Positions 29,502-39,049 of a stretch of DNA of 64,000 nt are shown in pieces. Both the position numbers and the translations under genes were made by a program. Below the pieces are notes generated by a model. It was given only the letters and a program-made list of their open reading frames with translations. It was not told the DNA's origin and made no database searches. The stretch is from Hyphomicrobium_A sp965243865 (GTDB lineage Bacteria > Pseudomonadota > Alphaproteobacteria > Rhizobiales > Hyphomicrobiaceae): assembly GCF_965243865.1 (NCBI RefSeq), contig NZ_OZ251603.1:310001-374000 (forward strand). Reading direction: 5' to 3'. Within the stretch, counting starts at the first letter, position 1. Each line of letters opens with the position of its first letter.

Positions 29502-31148
29502 TTAGCGCGACGCGGCAGCAACGCCGGCCGCATCGGCGGCATTATCAGTCGGCGCCACCACCAGCTTCTGCACTGTCTCCAGCGTGTCCGCCTCGCTGGC
29601 CGGCTTGTCCCAGCGTATGCGATGCACGCGCGGGAAGCGCATGGCGAGGCCGGATTTGTGCCGCGTCGACGGAAACACGGCGTCGAACGCGATCTCCAGC
29701 ACCATGGTTTGCTCCACCGCGCGCACCGGGCCGAACTGCTCGGTCGTGTGGTTGCGGATGAAGCGGTCGAGCCGCACTAGCTCTTCGTCGGTGAAGCCTG
29801 AATAGGCCTTACCTACCGGCACCAGCTCGCGCGCGATCTCGCCGTTCTCGCCAGCAATCTCACGCCAGACGCCGAACGTATAGTCTGAGTAGTACGACGA
29901 CCGCTTGCCAGAGCCGCGCTGCGCATACATCAGCACGCAATCGATGGTGAGCGCGGCACGCTTCCACTTCCACCAATGCCCTTTCGGCCGGCCGGAGAGA
30001 TACGGGCTCTCCCGCCGCTTCAGCATCAACCCCTCGATGCCCGCCTCACGTGCTCCGTTCCACAAGGCATCGAGTTCGGCGAAGCTCTCGAACCGCACGA
30101 TGGCACTGACATCGCTGGCGCGCGGACGATGAAGCTCATGCCACGCTTCGAGACGTTCGCGCCGGTCGTCGAATGAAAGCGCGCGCACGTCCTCGCCATC
30201 GTCGATGAGAATATCGTAGAGGCGCACGAACGCCGGATGCTCGCGCAGCATTTTCGCCGTCACGGTCTTGCGATTGAGACGCTGCTGCAAATCGTTGAAC
30301 GGCGCGACCACGCCATCGCGCGCCACCAGCAGCTCGCCATCGACGACGGCATTATATGGCTGAAATGCCGCCACCACCTCGGGGAAGCTGCCCGAGATGT
30401 CATCACCGGAACGCGAGAAGATGCGCACGTCCCCGCCGCCCGCCGCGATCTGCACGCGAACGCCATCCCACTTCCACTCGGCGACGATGTCGCTCGGAGA
30501 CAGGTTGGCCCAGTCGCCTTCCTCGATCGGATGGGCAAGCATGAGCGGACGGAAAATCGGCTTGCCGGAAACGTCCGGCCGCGGCGAGCGATGCTCGAGC
30601 CATGCGAACAGCTCTGCGTACGGGGGCTTCAGCGCATGCCAGATCTCTTCGATCTCGGAAAGATCATGTCCGCTCATTTGCGCCAGCGCAGTGCGCGCGA
30701 GCCGTGCCGAGACACCGACACGCGGCGCGCCGCCAATCAGCTTCAGCAGCGCCCAGCGCCCGCGCACGTCCAACCGATCGAGGAAATCGCCCAGCACCGG
30801 TGCAACGGCATTGCCCGGAACCACCTCCAACGCCGCCACCATATCGGCGAGGGTAGGGGAGGGCCGCGTCGCGCGTTTGTCCGGCCAGAGCAGCGACACC
30901 GTCTCCGCCGTGTCGCCGACGTAGTCGCGCGACATCTGATACAGCACCGGATCGATGCGGCCCGTCATCAGCTCGGCAATCGCGCGCCGCAAGGGCAGGC
31001 GCGCGAACAGCCCGTCCGTCAGTGCCGCCAACGCGTATCCTCTGTCGGGATCGGGCGCGGCGCGAAAATACTCGACCAGCAGCGCCAGCTTGCCGTTCCG
31101 CGACGGCGTCGTCGTCAGGCAATCGAGAAGATTGGCGAAACGCTGCAC
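29502..31148 (-). CDS. ATP-dependent DNA ligase, LigB/LigC-type repair ligase
   Basis: 548-residue ATP-dependent ligase of the kind found with a metallo-beta-lactamase exonuclease in bacterial DNA repair islands. An N-terminal DNA-binding domain (about 1-200) precedes the nucleotidyltransferase domain with nucleophile K226 in EWKWDGVR, GELL motif III and LMLKRRE motif IV, then an OB domain ending FPRVHRIRWDK. It follows the exonuclease gene by 2 bp on the minus strand. Confidence 0.94.
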   Translation of the reverse strand: MQRFANLLDCLTTTPSRNGKLALLVEYFRAAPDPDRGYALAALTDGLFARLPLRRAIAELMTGRIDPVLYQMSRDYVGDTAETVSLLWPDKRATRPSPTLADMVAALEVVPGNAVAPVLGDFLDRLDVRGRWALLKLIGGAPRVGVSARLARTALAQMSGHDLSEIEEIWHALKPPYAELFAWLEHRSPRPDVSGKPIFRPLMLAHPIEEGDWANLSPSDIVAEWKWDGVRVQIAAGGGDVRIFSRSGDDISGSFPEVVAAFQPYNAVVDGELLVARDGVVAPFNDLQQRLNRKTVTAKMLREHPAFVRLYDILIDDGEDVRALSFDDRRERLEAWHELHRPRASDVSAIVRFESFAELDALWNGAREAGIEGLMLKRRESPYLSGRPKGHWWKWKRAALTIDCVLMYAQRGSGKRSSYYSDYTFGVWREIAGENGEIARELVPVGKAYSGFTDEELVRLDRFIRNHTTEQFGPVRAVEQTMVLEIAFDAVFPSTRHKSGLAMRFPRVHRIRWDKPASEADTLETVQKLVVAPTDNAADAAGVAAASR

Positions 31149-31150
31149 GG

Positions 31151-32164
31151 CTATTCGTCCTCGTCCTCGAAGCCGACCAGCGACAGCGCGCGCGCTTTGC
31201 GTCCCATCAGACCGAGCTGATAAACGAGGGCATCGTCACGTCCGTGCGTCACCCACACGTCCTCAGCGCCCGTCTCGATGATCGTGTCGAGAAGTTCCGG
31301 CCAGTCGGCATGATCGGAGATGACGAGTGGCAACTCCACACCTGATTGCCGGATACGGCCTTTGATGCGCATCCAGCCGGACGCGAACGCCGTGACCGGA
31401 TCGGGAAAACGACGCGACCAGCGGTCATCGAGCGCCGACAGCGGGCACAGCACCAGCGCACCCGCAAAGTCGCCGCTTTTCTCTGTCGTTGCGGGTCTTA
31501 GATCACCAAGATCGACGCCAAGTCGCTGATAGAGGGCACACAGCTCCTCCAGCGCGCCATGCAGGTAGATCGGCTGATCGTATCCGGCCTCGCGCGCCAG
31601 CTTGATAACCCGCTGCGTTTTACCGAGACCGTAGGCGCCGACGAGATGCGCGCGCTCGGGCTGTCGCTTGATCGATGCGAGCAAGCGGTCGACTTCTTGC
31701 TCAGCAGGCTCGTGGCGAAACACAGGCAGCGCAAACGTCGCCTCGGTGACGAACACATCGCACGATACCACCTCGAACGTCGGACACGTAGGATCGCGTG
31801 CGCGCTTGTAGTCGCCGGAAATCACCGCACGCTGGCCGTTCCAATCGAGCACCACTTGTGCAGCGCCGAGGATGTGCCCCGCGGGCATGAGCTTGATACC
31901 GACGCCGTTAAGGCTGCGCTGCTCGCCGAGCGCTTGCGATTCCAGCACTCCCGCGCACTCCGGGCCCATGCGCACCTTCATGATCTCAATGGTCTCGCGC
32001 GTCGCCAGAACCGCGCCATGGCCTGACCGGGCATGATCGCTATGCCCGTGCGTGATGATCGCTCGGTCCACCGCACGCGATGGATCGATGAAGAAGCCGC
32101 CGGGCTCGCAATAGAGCCCGCGATCGGTCGGGTAGAGCCACTTGTCGACGCCCGCTGCGCCCAT
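31151..32164 (-). CDS. ligase-associated DNA exonuclease, MBL fold
   Basis: 337-residue metallo-beta-lactamase/beta-CASP nuclease of the 'ligase-associated' family. Metal-binding HGHSDH is H39-H44; further family blocks are PAGHILGAAQV, SGDYKRARDP, the ATF motif of beta-CASP, and a late SDHADW. With the ligase 2 bp downstream, it likely acts in a DNA damage response; the DEXH helicase and PdeM-like nuclease that often accompany them are not in the window. Confidence 0.94.
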   Translation of the reverse strand: MGAAGVDKWLYPTDRGLYCEPGGFFIDPSRAVDRAIITHGHSDHARSGHGAVLATRETIEIMKVRMGPECAGVLESQALGEQRSLNGVGIKLMPAGHILGAAQVVLDWNGQRAVISGDYKRARDPTCPTFEVVSCDVFVTEATFALPVFRHEPAEQEVDRLLASIKRQPERAHLVGAYGLGKTQRVIKLAREAGYDQPIYLHGALEELCALYQRLGVDLGDLRPATTEKSGDFAGALVLCPLSALDDRWSRRFPDPVTAFASGWMRIKGRIRQSGVELPLVISDHADWPELLDTIIETGAEDVWVTHGRDDALVYQLGLMGRKARALSLVGFEDEDE

Positions 32165-32436
32165 TCCACGCCTCTCTGGGGAAGTCGCTTTAATGTGGGA
32201 GCGCGAACACCATTTGACCAGTCGTTACCCCGGCGCGCCACTCGCGGTGGCCGGCAGCCGCAATCACGGGCGCTTCGCTCACAATGAAGGCGCGTCCGTT
32301 TCTGGCGCCGAGCCAGTCACCTCCCTCATCGAATAAAGTTCAGCCCTTAACCAACCGGTCATGAGGCCGCCAAATTGGTGCGTAATGTGTCTGCCTGAGG
32401 GCACTGGTTTTCGTACCGCATCCAGGAGACTGCGTC

Positions 32437-32790
32437 GTGAACGCAACCAACAGGGCGTTGTCGGCCTTTACGCCGACGCACGCTTCGAGACCCTCTGCCT
32501 CTGACCTCGCCATGCCGCTGCAGGTCTACATCATCGAGACCATCGAACGTGAAGCCCGCACGAGGGTCTTCAGACAGATGGCGCTCGTTGCCGCGCTCGT
32601 CCTCGGCATCTTCGTCTGTCAGTCGCCCGTTGGCTTCAGCTCGGCCATCGCCGTGCCGACGCTGCCGGTGAGCGCGCAATCTGTCGGCGCGCGCATCGCG
32701 ATCCCCGACCGATCAGCAATTCCCGAATACATCGGCGTCGAGCGGATGGTGTTCGCACCACTGCTGCACCAACACATCGCCTCACGCTGA
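32437..32790 (+). CDS. small membrane protein, unknown
   Basis: 117 residues with one hydrophobic segment at about 47-62 (QMALVAALVLGIFVC) after a mostly polar N-terminus that contains MPLQVYIIETIEREARTRV. No recognised family. The 5' gap from 32165 holds no other gene I can support. It is convergent with the next gene, the stop codons 41 bp apart. Confidence 0.65.
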   Translation: MNATNRALSAFTPTHASRPSASDLAMPLQVYIIETIEREARTRVFRQMALVAALVLGIFVCQSPVGFSSAIAVPTLPVSAQSVGARIAIPDRSAIPEYIGVERMVFAPLLHQHIASR

Positions 32791-32830
32791 CCGGGGCCTC
32801 GGTCTCGTACCCGGCCGGTCGCGCTCGCCG

Positions 32831-33406
32831 TCACGACGCTGGCGGCGGCCGGTCTGGCGAGCGCGCGCGCATGCGCCGGAACACCCACCAGCCGATCAGC
32901 AAGCCTGCCAGACCGAGGGCGGCTAGCATGCCGATATAGAGCGGCTGGTCGGGGCTGGCTGCCGGTGCGCCCGCTGTGATGCATGACAGATAGATCGTCG
33001 ATCCGCCGAATGCGCCCCAAAGGATCACGGCCTCGCGTGAGGCATCGCGCACGATCCACACGCGCTCGGTTTCGATGCTGCCGGGCTTCTGCTGCACGGA
33101 ATAGCCAGCCTTCTCATACCCTTCCCGCGTCTTGTCCATGATGACGGGCGGGCCGCCATTGCCGATGGCCCAGGCGAGGAACGCATATTTGTCCGTGCAG
33201 GTCTTGCCCTGCGCTTTCGCAGACTCGTCGATGAGCTGCTTCTTGTTGGCGACGTTGTCGCTCATCCAGGTCATGGCACCGGGCGCAACAGCGGCGCCCG
33301 TGCGCCAGTCCGTGTCAGTGGGGCGTTCCTCCGCGCGCAGCGACGTGGTCCCCAGCATCGCCATCGCGATGAGCCCAAACAAAAACCGCTGCGCGAAGCT
33401 GCCCAT
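32831..33406 (-). CDS. exported protein with C-terminal membrane anchor, unknown
   Basis: About 191 residues: a signal peptide (MGSFAQRFLFGLIAMAMLG), a soluble region with two cysteines (KTCTDKY and LSCITAG), and a C-terminal membrane segment (MLAALGLAGLLIGWWVF) followed by a basic tail. No family recognised. I chose the ATG at 33406, since it starts the signal peptide; a 34-residue extension is not protein-like. It may form an operon with the VWA gene just upstream. Confidence 0.7.
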   Translation of the reverse strand: MGSFAQRFLFGLIAMAMLGTTSLRAEERPTDTDWRTGAAVAPGAMTWMSDNVANKKQLIDESAKAQGKTCTDKYAFLAWAIGNGGPPVIMDKTREGYEKAGYSVQQKPGSIETERVWIVRDASREAVILWGAFGGSTIYLSCITAGAPAASPDQPLYIGMLAALGLAGLLIGWWVFRRMRARSPDRPPPAS

Positions 33407-33520
33407 GTGGCTTTCCCATAGAACTGGCCCTAAATGCGAACGGTCACCGGGTGCCGCCGCTATTATCGGCAGGGTTTTGAACGAAAGCGCGATGCCGCGC
33501 CACCACAAACCGGCTTACGG

Positions 33521-34231
33521 TTAGCGGCCGGTATGGCCCAGGGAAGCATCCGACACCGCCGGACACCCGAGCGTCTTTTGCAGTGCTTCGACGAGCTGCT
33601 CGCTGGTCTCCACGGAGATATAGAGCCCGCCGGTGCTGTCCGTCATGCAGCGCGATTGCACGTACCCGTTCGTCGTTGCCAGCTCGCGCATGCGGTAGCC
33701 GATGACGTGAATGGTGAGGTTTTCCCCCTCGGCACGTAGGGCCTTGGCCATCGCGCACGGGTCGCCTCCGCAAGTCTCCTCGCCGTCCGTAAGCAACACC
33801 ACGACGCCCGGCTTCTCGGGAAAACGCAGCACGCGCGCCGCCTCGCGTACGGCGGCCGTCAGCGGCGTGCGCCCCGCCGGATTGAGCCTACTCAGCGCCG
33901 CCATGATGCGATCAGCCGACCGCGGCGCCGGCTGCAACAGCAACTCAATGTTGTCGCAGCGGTTGGAAGGGCCGGGACCGTAATCAATCAGGCCCAGATT
34001 GCGCATCGCCGCGATCTGCGGGAGCACCTTGGCGAGTGCCTGCCGTACCTTGTCGATGCGCGGGGTTGGCGGCGTGTTGAAATCGGTGCCCGACATCGAT
34101 CCCGACGCGTCGAACACGATCATCGCGTCGTCGCGGCAGGAGGGCGGCATCGTCGATTGCGCCGCCGCACCGCTCGCGACGAGCGCGAGCAGCAACACCG
34201 CGGCGGATCGCAACAGCAATAGAGGGCCCAT
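33521..34231 (-). CDS. secreted von Willebrand factor A-domain protein
   Basis: 236 residues: signal peptide ending near AAAQS, then a VWA domain with MIDAS residues D41, S43 and S45 (FDASGSMSG), the Thr in GRTPLTAAV, and the Asp of LLTDGEETCGG. Such domains bind metal and protein partners at the surface or periplasm. It lies directly upstream of the exported protein at 32831-33406 on the same strand. Confidence 0.88.
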   Translation of the reverse strand: MGPLLLLRSAAVLLLALVASGAAAQSTMPPSCRDDAMIVFDASGSMSGTDFNTPPTPRIDKVRQALAKVLPQIAAMRNLGLIDYGPGPSNRCDNIELLLQPAPRSADRIMAALSRLNPAGRTPLTAAVREAARVLRFPEKPGVVVLLTDGEETCGGDPCAMAKALRAEGENLTIHVIGYRMRELATTNGYVQSRCMTDSTGGLYISVETSEQLVEALQKTLGCPAVSDASLGHTGR

Positions 34232-34277
34232 GAGCCGGCCTCCCGGTCACGCCGCATGCGCGACCTCGCATTCGAGG

Positions 34278-35135
34278 CTACGCGAGAGCACTCAACTCCG
34301 CAAACTCCTCATCGGAAAGCTGGATGTCGACTGCCGCGACATTCTCCTCCAGGTGCTTGACCTTTCCCGTGCCAGGAATGGGAAGCATCACCGGGCTCCG
34401 CTTCAGCAGCCACGCCAGTGCGATCTGGCTCGGGCTGGCCTGATGACGGTGCGCAATGGCGTCGAGAGGCGATCCCGCCTTGGCCAGGTTTCCGGAGGCG
34501 AGCGGGAACCAGGGAATGAAACCGATGCCGTTCGCTTCGCAGTGGACGAGAACAGGCTCGCTGGCGCGATTGGTGAGGTTATAGAGGTTCTGCACGCTCG
34601 CCGCTTTGAAGTGCTTCTGCGCCGCAGTGATGTCGTCGACGCCCACTTCGCTCAGCCCGACGTGACGGATAAGCCCTTCCTTTTGCATCGCGGCGATGGC
34701 CTCGAACTGCTCTTCGCGCGGCACTTTGGGATCGACGCGGTGGAGCTGCCACAGATCGATGCGCTCCACGCCGAGGCGCCGCAGACTGATGAATACCTGC
34801 TGGCGCAGGTAGTCGGGATTGCCGCACGGGATCCATGTGTCGGGTCCCGGGCGCAACAAACCGCCCTTCGTTGCGATGACGATCCCCTTGTACGGGTACA
34901 GCGCCTCGCGGATCAGTCGCTCGCTGACCTCCGGGCCGTAGCTGTCCGCGGTGTCGATCAGGTTGATTCCGAGCTCAGGAACGCGCTTCAGCGTGCGCAG
35001 AGCTTCATCGCGATCTTCAGGGTCTCCCCATATGCCCTTTCCGACGACGCGCATGGCGCCGAATCCGAGGCGGTGCACGGCGAGATCACCGCCAATCTTG
35101 AAGGTTCCTGACTTCGCAGCGTCGGGTGTCGACAT
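34278..35135 (-). CDS. aldo/keto reductase
   Basis: 285-residue NADPH oxidoreductase, a more compact member than the one at 158-1183. The tetrad is D61 and Y66 (NLIDTADSYG), K90 (IATKGG) and H132 (WQLHRVD). The C-terminal cofactor region is PIPGTGKVKHLEENV. Resembles YdbC-type reductases. Substrate unknown. Confidence 0.92.
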   Translation of the reverse strand: MSTPDAAKSGTFKIGGDLAVHRLGFGAMRVVGKGIWGDPEDRDEALRTLKRVPELGINLIDTADSYGPEVSERLIREALYPYKGIVIATKGGLLRPGPDTWIPCGNPDYLRQQVFISLRRLGVERIDLWQLHRVDPKVPREEQFEAIAAMQKEGLIRHVGLSEVGVDDITAAQKHFKAASVQNLYNLTNRASEPVLVHCEANGIGFIPWFPLASGNLAKAGSPLDAIAHRHQASPSQIALAWLLKRSPVMLPIPGTGKVKHLEENVAAVDIQLSDEEFAELSALA

Positions 35136-35309
35136 AGGGTGGCTCCGGGCTTGAGAGGAAAAGTGCCGCTGGTGAGATAGGCGACGCAGCTGCCATTACG
35201 ACGACAAGAGCGCCAGCGCGACAAGCTGCCCCAGTATTTGCAACTTTAGTCCATTGGGAACTTTCGCCGGACGGCAACGTTCATCCCCCATAATAAGGAG
35301 GACAGAACA

Positions 35310-35558
35310 ATGCGTATCACAGCCATGCTTGTTGCCGCCGGGATTGGTGCCGCTGCGATGTTTGCCGCGCCGCAAAGCGCAAGCGCACTGCCGCAGGTGA
35401 GCGATGCCAAGCAGGTAACGAAGAGCAACGTCGAGAAGGCGGGCTATCGCCATCATCGCCGTCACTGGCGCCACCGCCACTACCGCGGACATCGTTGGCA
35501 CCGTCACCACCGCCATTACTATCGTCGCCCTGGGTTCGGCATCTATCTCGGACTCTAA
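35310..35558 (+). CDS. small secreted His/Arg-rich protein
   Basis: 82 residues. A signal peptide ends near ASALPQ; after a short linker the mature C-terminal half is very rich in His, Arg, Tyr and Trp (HHRRHWRHRHYRGHRWHRHH) and ends RRPGFGIYLGL. This architecture is common in Hyphomicrobiales; metal binding is a reasonable guess but unproven. AAGGAGG precedes the ATG. Confidence 0.85.
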   Translation: MRITAMLVAAGIGAAAMFAAPQSASALPQVSDAKQVTKSNVEKAGYRHHRRHWRHRHYRGHRWHRHHRHYYRRPGFGIYLGL

Positions 35559-35574
35559 TCCGCGCGATGGTTTT

Positions 35575-35612
35575 GATGCCGAGCGGCGAGACGAATCTCG
35601 CCGCTCGGCATC
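35575..35612 (+). terminator. strong hairpin after the His-rich gene
   Basis: A perfect 17-bp stem (GATGCCGAGCGGCGAGA and complement) with a CGAA tetraloop begins 16 bp after the stop. The tail ATGATTCT is only weakly T-rich. Confidence 0.65.
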
Positions 35613-35933
35613 ATGATTCTAAGGCGGCGTATGCACAGCCCGCGCATCGATCCGGGCTGATGATGCAACCGCGCCTCCTCAATTCACCTGAAAATATGCA
35701 TCCCCTTAGATCAGCGTGCGGGCGCTCTCGCGTTCGGTTGCTCAGTCATGGAGCAGGCGGCTTTGGCGCCTCGCCTTTATGGCCTGAGGGCAAGTGCAAC
35801 GCGCTTGTTCGATCGCTAGATTGTTCGACCCTACGCAACGGCCCTGGTGGCAAGCAGCCCGTTATCGGGCGCTCTCGGTGCTCGTAATTTGTTTCCGACA
35901 ACAGAGCCCACCGCCGCAGCGAAGGAGATCGCA
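35613..35933. other. non-coding gap before the alpha/beta hydrolase
   Basis: I see no convincing gene. Short frames here lack ribosome-binding sites. The last 15 bases hold the AAGGAGA site of the hydrolase; its promoter must lie in this stretch. Confidence 0.5.
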
Positions 35934-36785
35934 ATGCCGATGTTTACCACCCGAGACGGCACCGACATCTACTACAAGGATTGGGGCGCCGGACAGCCGG
36001 TGGTGTTCAGCCACGGTTGGCCGCTTTCGTCTGATGCATTCGAAGATCAGATGTTCTTCCTCGCATCGAAGGGCTACCGCTGCGTCGCTCATGATCGCCG
36101 CGGCCACGGGCGCTCGGGCCAGCCCTTCACCGGCAACGACATGAACACCTATGCCGACGATCTTGCCGAGCTCGTCGAAAAACTGAATCTAAAGGACGCG
36201 ATCCACATCGGACACTCGACCGGCGGCGGCGAAGTTGCCCGCTACATTGCGCGTCACGGCACGAAGCGCGTCGCCAAGGCGGTGCTGATCTCCTCTGTTC
36301 CCCCGCTGATGCTCAAGACGCCTGCCAATCCCGAAGGAACGCCGATCAAGGTCTTCGACGACATCCGCGCTGGCGTGCACGCCGACCGCTCGCAGTTCTT
36401 CAAGGACCTCAGCATGGCGTTCTACGGCTACAATCGCCCAGGAGCAAAAGTGTCCGAAGGCGTGCGCGACTCGTTCTGGCTGCAGGGCATGCTTGCCGGG
36501 CTGCCTGCCGCATACGAATGCATCAAGGCATTCTCCGAAACCGACCAGACCGAGGACCTCAAGAAGTTCGATGTTCCGACCCTGATCATCCAGGGCGACG
36601 ACGACCAGATCGTGCCGATCGCCGCCGCAGCGATGCAGCAGGGCAAGCTGATCAAGGGTGCCGAGCTGAAAGTCTACAAGGGCGCCCCCCACGGCCTGTG
36701 CACGACGCTGAAGGACGAAATCAACGCTGATCTGCTCGCTTTCATCAAAGGAGAGCGCGTCAGCCTTGGCTCCAAGGCGGCCTGA
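35934..36785 (+). CDS. alpha/beta hydrolase, arylesterase/haloperoxidase type
   Basis: 283-residue serine hydrolase of the cofactor-free chloroperoxidase/arylesterase group. Nucleophile Ser95 is in GHSTGG, the acid lies in GDDDQIVP and the His in APHGLCTT; the oxyanion HGWPLSSDAF is near residue 27. AAGGAG precedes the ATG at 35934. Physiological substrate unknown. Confidence 0.93.
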   Translation: MPMFTTRDGTDIYYKDWGAGQPVVFSHGWPLSSDAFEDQMFFLASKGYRCVAHDRRGHGRSGQPFTGNDMNTYADDLAELVEKLNLKDAIHIGHSTGGGEVARYIARHGTKRVAKAVLISSVPPLMLKTPANPEGTPIKVFDDIRAGVHADRSQFFKDLSMAFYGYNRPGAKVSEGVRDSFWLQGMLAGLPAAYECIKAFSETDQTEDLKKFDVPTLIIQGDDDQIVPIAAAAMQQGKLIKGAELKVYKGAPHGLCTTLKDEINADLLAFIKGERVSLGSKAA

Positions 36786-36800
36786 TCTGGCTCGGCGACA

Positions 36801-36833
36801 AAAAAGCCGGGGCGCTCGGCGTCCCGGCCTTTC
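36801..36833. terminator. bidirectional terminator between convergent genes
   Basis: AAAAAGCCGGG and CCCGGCCTTT form an A/T-flanked stem between the hydrolase (plus) and the YdcH-like gene (minus), with T-tracts in both reading directions. Confidence 0.75.
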
Positions 36834-36857
36834 AATGTGCGGCAACTGAGCTTCGCT

Positions 36858-37097
36858 TCAGCCGGCAGCGAGTGCAGCGGCGATGGCGTCCTTGATCTGC
36901 AGGCGGCGCTTGCGAAGGCTCTCCTCCGCGAACTGATCCATCGGCTTCACATTCGTCTCTGCCAAGTGAACCTGATCGTTCACCTCATCGTACTCCTGCA
37001 GGAGCTTCGCGAAGTGCGCGCTGCTGACCTTGAGCTTGTGGATTGCATCCTCTTGCCCAGGGAACTCTTCGGCCAGCGTGTGGGGGGTATTCGACAT
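36858..37097 (-). CDS. YdcH/DUF465-family small protein
   Basis: 79 residues, predicted to be an alpha-helical hairpin. The conserved core is HFAKLLQEYDEVNDQVHLAE followed by a Leu/Arg-rich helix LRKRRLQIKDAI, as in DUF465 proteins, which are widespread and uncharacterised. Its promoter side faces the FkbM gene region. Good family match. Confidence 0.85.
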   Translation of the reverse strand: MSNTPHTLAEEFPGQEDAIHKLKVSSAHFAKLLQEYDEVNDQVHLAETNVKPMDQFAEESLRKRRLQIKDAIAAALAAG

Positions 37098-37304
37098 CGC
37101 TTTTCCTTCGATTTTTCGAACTGGCGAGACTTGACGCTCGCTTAGCTAAGGTCAGCGCTGACCTTTGTCACGCCCGCATGGCCCCATCATTGAGCCCGGA
37201 CAACCCCTGAGAATTCTCGCCGATGACATGGGGCCGGGTAGCTCGATAAACCCATCGGCAAATGGTGAGGGTCATTTCGGGTTTACGGGCCGAAGTATCT
37301 CGGT

Positions 37305-37326
37305 TACTGAATGTTTTTTTTCAGTA
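37305..37326. promoter_or_regulatory. palindrome upstream of the intact FkbM gene
   Basis: TACTGAA and TTCAGTA arms are separated by an 8-nt T-rich spacer, 17 bp before the start. A related palindrome (TTACTG / CAGTAA) sits at the same place upstream of the second copy at 48183-48203, so the site was copied with the gene and may be an operator. Confidence 0.4.
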
Positions 37327-37342
37327 GTTGCGTGAGCAGACG

Positions 37343-38050
37343 ATGATATGGAAGAGGACTGCCCAGTTTCACCTCAATCGCTGGCGTAAAGAGGCACAGG
37401 TCGATAACATCCGCCTCCCGCTCTCAAACCGCATCATCTCGCCTGGCATGGAATGGACCCTGGCGAAGGGCCGTTACGAATGGGGCGAGGCACGCATGAG
37501 CGCCCGCGTCCTGAAACCGGGAGAATCCGTCCTCGAACTCGGCGCAGGGCTCGGTTTTGTGTCCAGCTATATCCGACTCAACACCGACGCCGGCCAGATC
37601 ACGTGCGTCGAGGCCAATCCCGATCTCGTGCCCTACATCGAGGGCGTTCATCGATTGAATGGCATCAGCAATGCGGCCGTCGTCAACGGCGTGGCCCAAG
37701 TCGCCGACTATCCGGCCAGCATCCCATTTTATTGTCGAAAGGACTTCTGGGCCAGTTCTATGGAGCCAGCGGTCGCTTACGAGCGCGCCGTCGAGGTTCC
37801 GGTCCTCAACTTCACAAACCTATTGGCCACCGCGCGACCCGACGTCCTGGTCATGGATATCGAAGGTGCCGAACTCGATCTGCTCGAGGCTGATGCACTG
37901 CCGCACGTGCGCGCTATCGTGCTCGAGGTCCATAAGGATGTTTATGGGCGGCGCGGCCTGGATCGGCTTTTTGAGCGCGCCAAACATTTAGGTTTCCATC
38001 GCGACCCGAACGGCACGGTGCGCGAAGTCCATACCCTTGTACGCAGCTGA
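37343..38050 (+). CDS. FkbM-family SAM methyltransferase, intact copy
   Basis: About 235 residues, a class I methyltransferase of the FkbM type, which O-methylate sugars or polyketides. SAM-binding SVLELGAGLGFVSSYI is near residue 62, the acidic motif VEANPDLVPYIEG follows, and the family motif VMDIEGAELDLLE is near residue 170. It opens a glycan gene region. A nearly identical but broken, inverted copy is at 47561-48167. A TTG at 37328 is an alternative start. Confidence 0.88.
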   Translation: MIWKRTAQFHLNRWRKEAQVDNIRLPLSNRIISPGMEWTLAKGRYEWGEARMSARVLKPGESVLELGAGLGFVSSYIRLNTDAGQITCVEANPDLVPYIEGVHRLNGISNAAVVNGVAQVADYPASIPFYCRKDFWASSMEPAVAYERAVEVPVLNFTNLLATARPDVLVMDIEGAELDLLEADALPHVRAIVLEVHKDVYGRRGLDRLFERAKHLGFHRDPNGTVREVHTLVRS

Positions 38051-38440
38051 TGGCCTGATGCTCCGAGTGCTGGCGGAAGGGGTGTCCGCCAAACGCATTT
38101 ATCTAGAGTACGTTATTTCAATACGTTGTGTGATGTCAGCTTCTTTTCGTCCCTCATTCCATCCCCATTGTAGAGCCGCAGCAGAGGCCAGAGCACGCAT
38201 GCTCGCGGTGGTGGGCTGTGAGCGTCGCACAACCTTGAGAAATTCACTCTAAGCACCTGAGAAGTTGACGCTTGCGCGCCGCTAGACAAAAGTGAGGCAC
38301 TGCTGTGCCCCACCTTAGGCGTAGGTTCAGAGAAGCTGCCGGAGCGGACTGAGCTACGCCTTGGTTCGGCCGAGCTTCCGCACCGCCTGGATACCAGAAC
38401 AATCAAAGATCTTCGCGCAGAGATCGAGAGAATTTACTAC

Positions 38441-38923
38441 TTGCCAGATCGCTGGCTTGCAGAAGAATTACTGCGCTTGGTTCGACAAGTCCGGGAGGAA
38501 CTGCCAGATCAACTTAAGTTCGCGAATCGAGGGGCGAGCCACGCGTGTAGCCTTGTTTGGGATGTCGTGCCCGAAATTGCTCGACGGCTGGGCTCCCGGT
38601 CGTTGACCGCTGATGAAGGCCGTGACCCGAAAGTCACTGACTGTGATGATGACATCCTTAGGCAGTACGCCGGGATCTGTCTCAAGTTCTCCACCCTTTC
38701 GACCTTGGTGGAGCAACGGTGCCAAGAGTCGGTCACCCGGCTTCTGGTTAGAGAAATTTCGGACGGAAATCCTATCGCGATTGCGCTCGATCGAATATCG
38801 CTCGCGGGTGGCATAACTCCCCGGCAGGATTTGATTGCTCGGCAGATGCGCGAGTGGTCACGAGCCAACGGTTTGGACGAAGTCGCAGTCTGGCGACCGA
38901 ACTTATTGCCGTATTGCCAGTAA
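38441..38923 (+). CDS. hypothetical protein or 5'-truncated gene remnant
   Basis: 160 residues from a TTG start; no family recognised. The frame is open from about 38262 and reads protein-like there too (for example RTIKDLRAEIERIYYLPD), yet has no ATG, GTG or TTG before 38441 and no ribosome-binding site. This suggests a gene that lost its 5' end, perhaps when the adjacent FkbM copy or surface genes were rearranged. The rest of 38051-39049 shows nothing else I can support. Confidence 0.4.
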   Translation: MPDRWLAEELLRLVRQVREELPDQLKFANRGASHACSLVWDVVPEIARRLGSRSLTADEGRDPKVTDCDDDILRQYAGICLKFSTLSTLVEQRCQESVTRLLVREISDGNPIAIALDRISLAGGITPRQDLIARQMREWSRANGLDEVAVWRPNLLPYCQ

Positions 38924-39049
38924 TTTCTGCTGCCCAACGGCATTGGGTATTGGAAGCGAGTAGCAGTGGAAGCCCGGCGCACTCTTCAAGAGTAGTATGC
39001 CCCCCGTCACCGTCGCGATTGAGGGAACGACGAGGGTGAAAGCAGCGAA

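Noticed and set aside
30237..31220. 327-codon plus-strand frame opposite the DNA ligase
   Set aside because: Antisense shadow with no recognisable protein motif.
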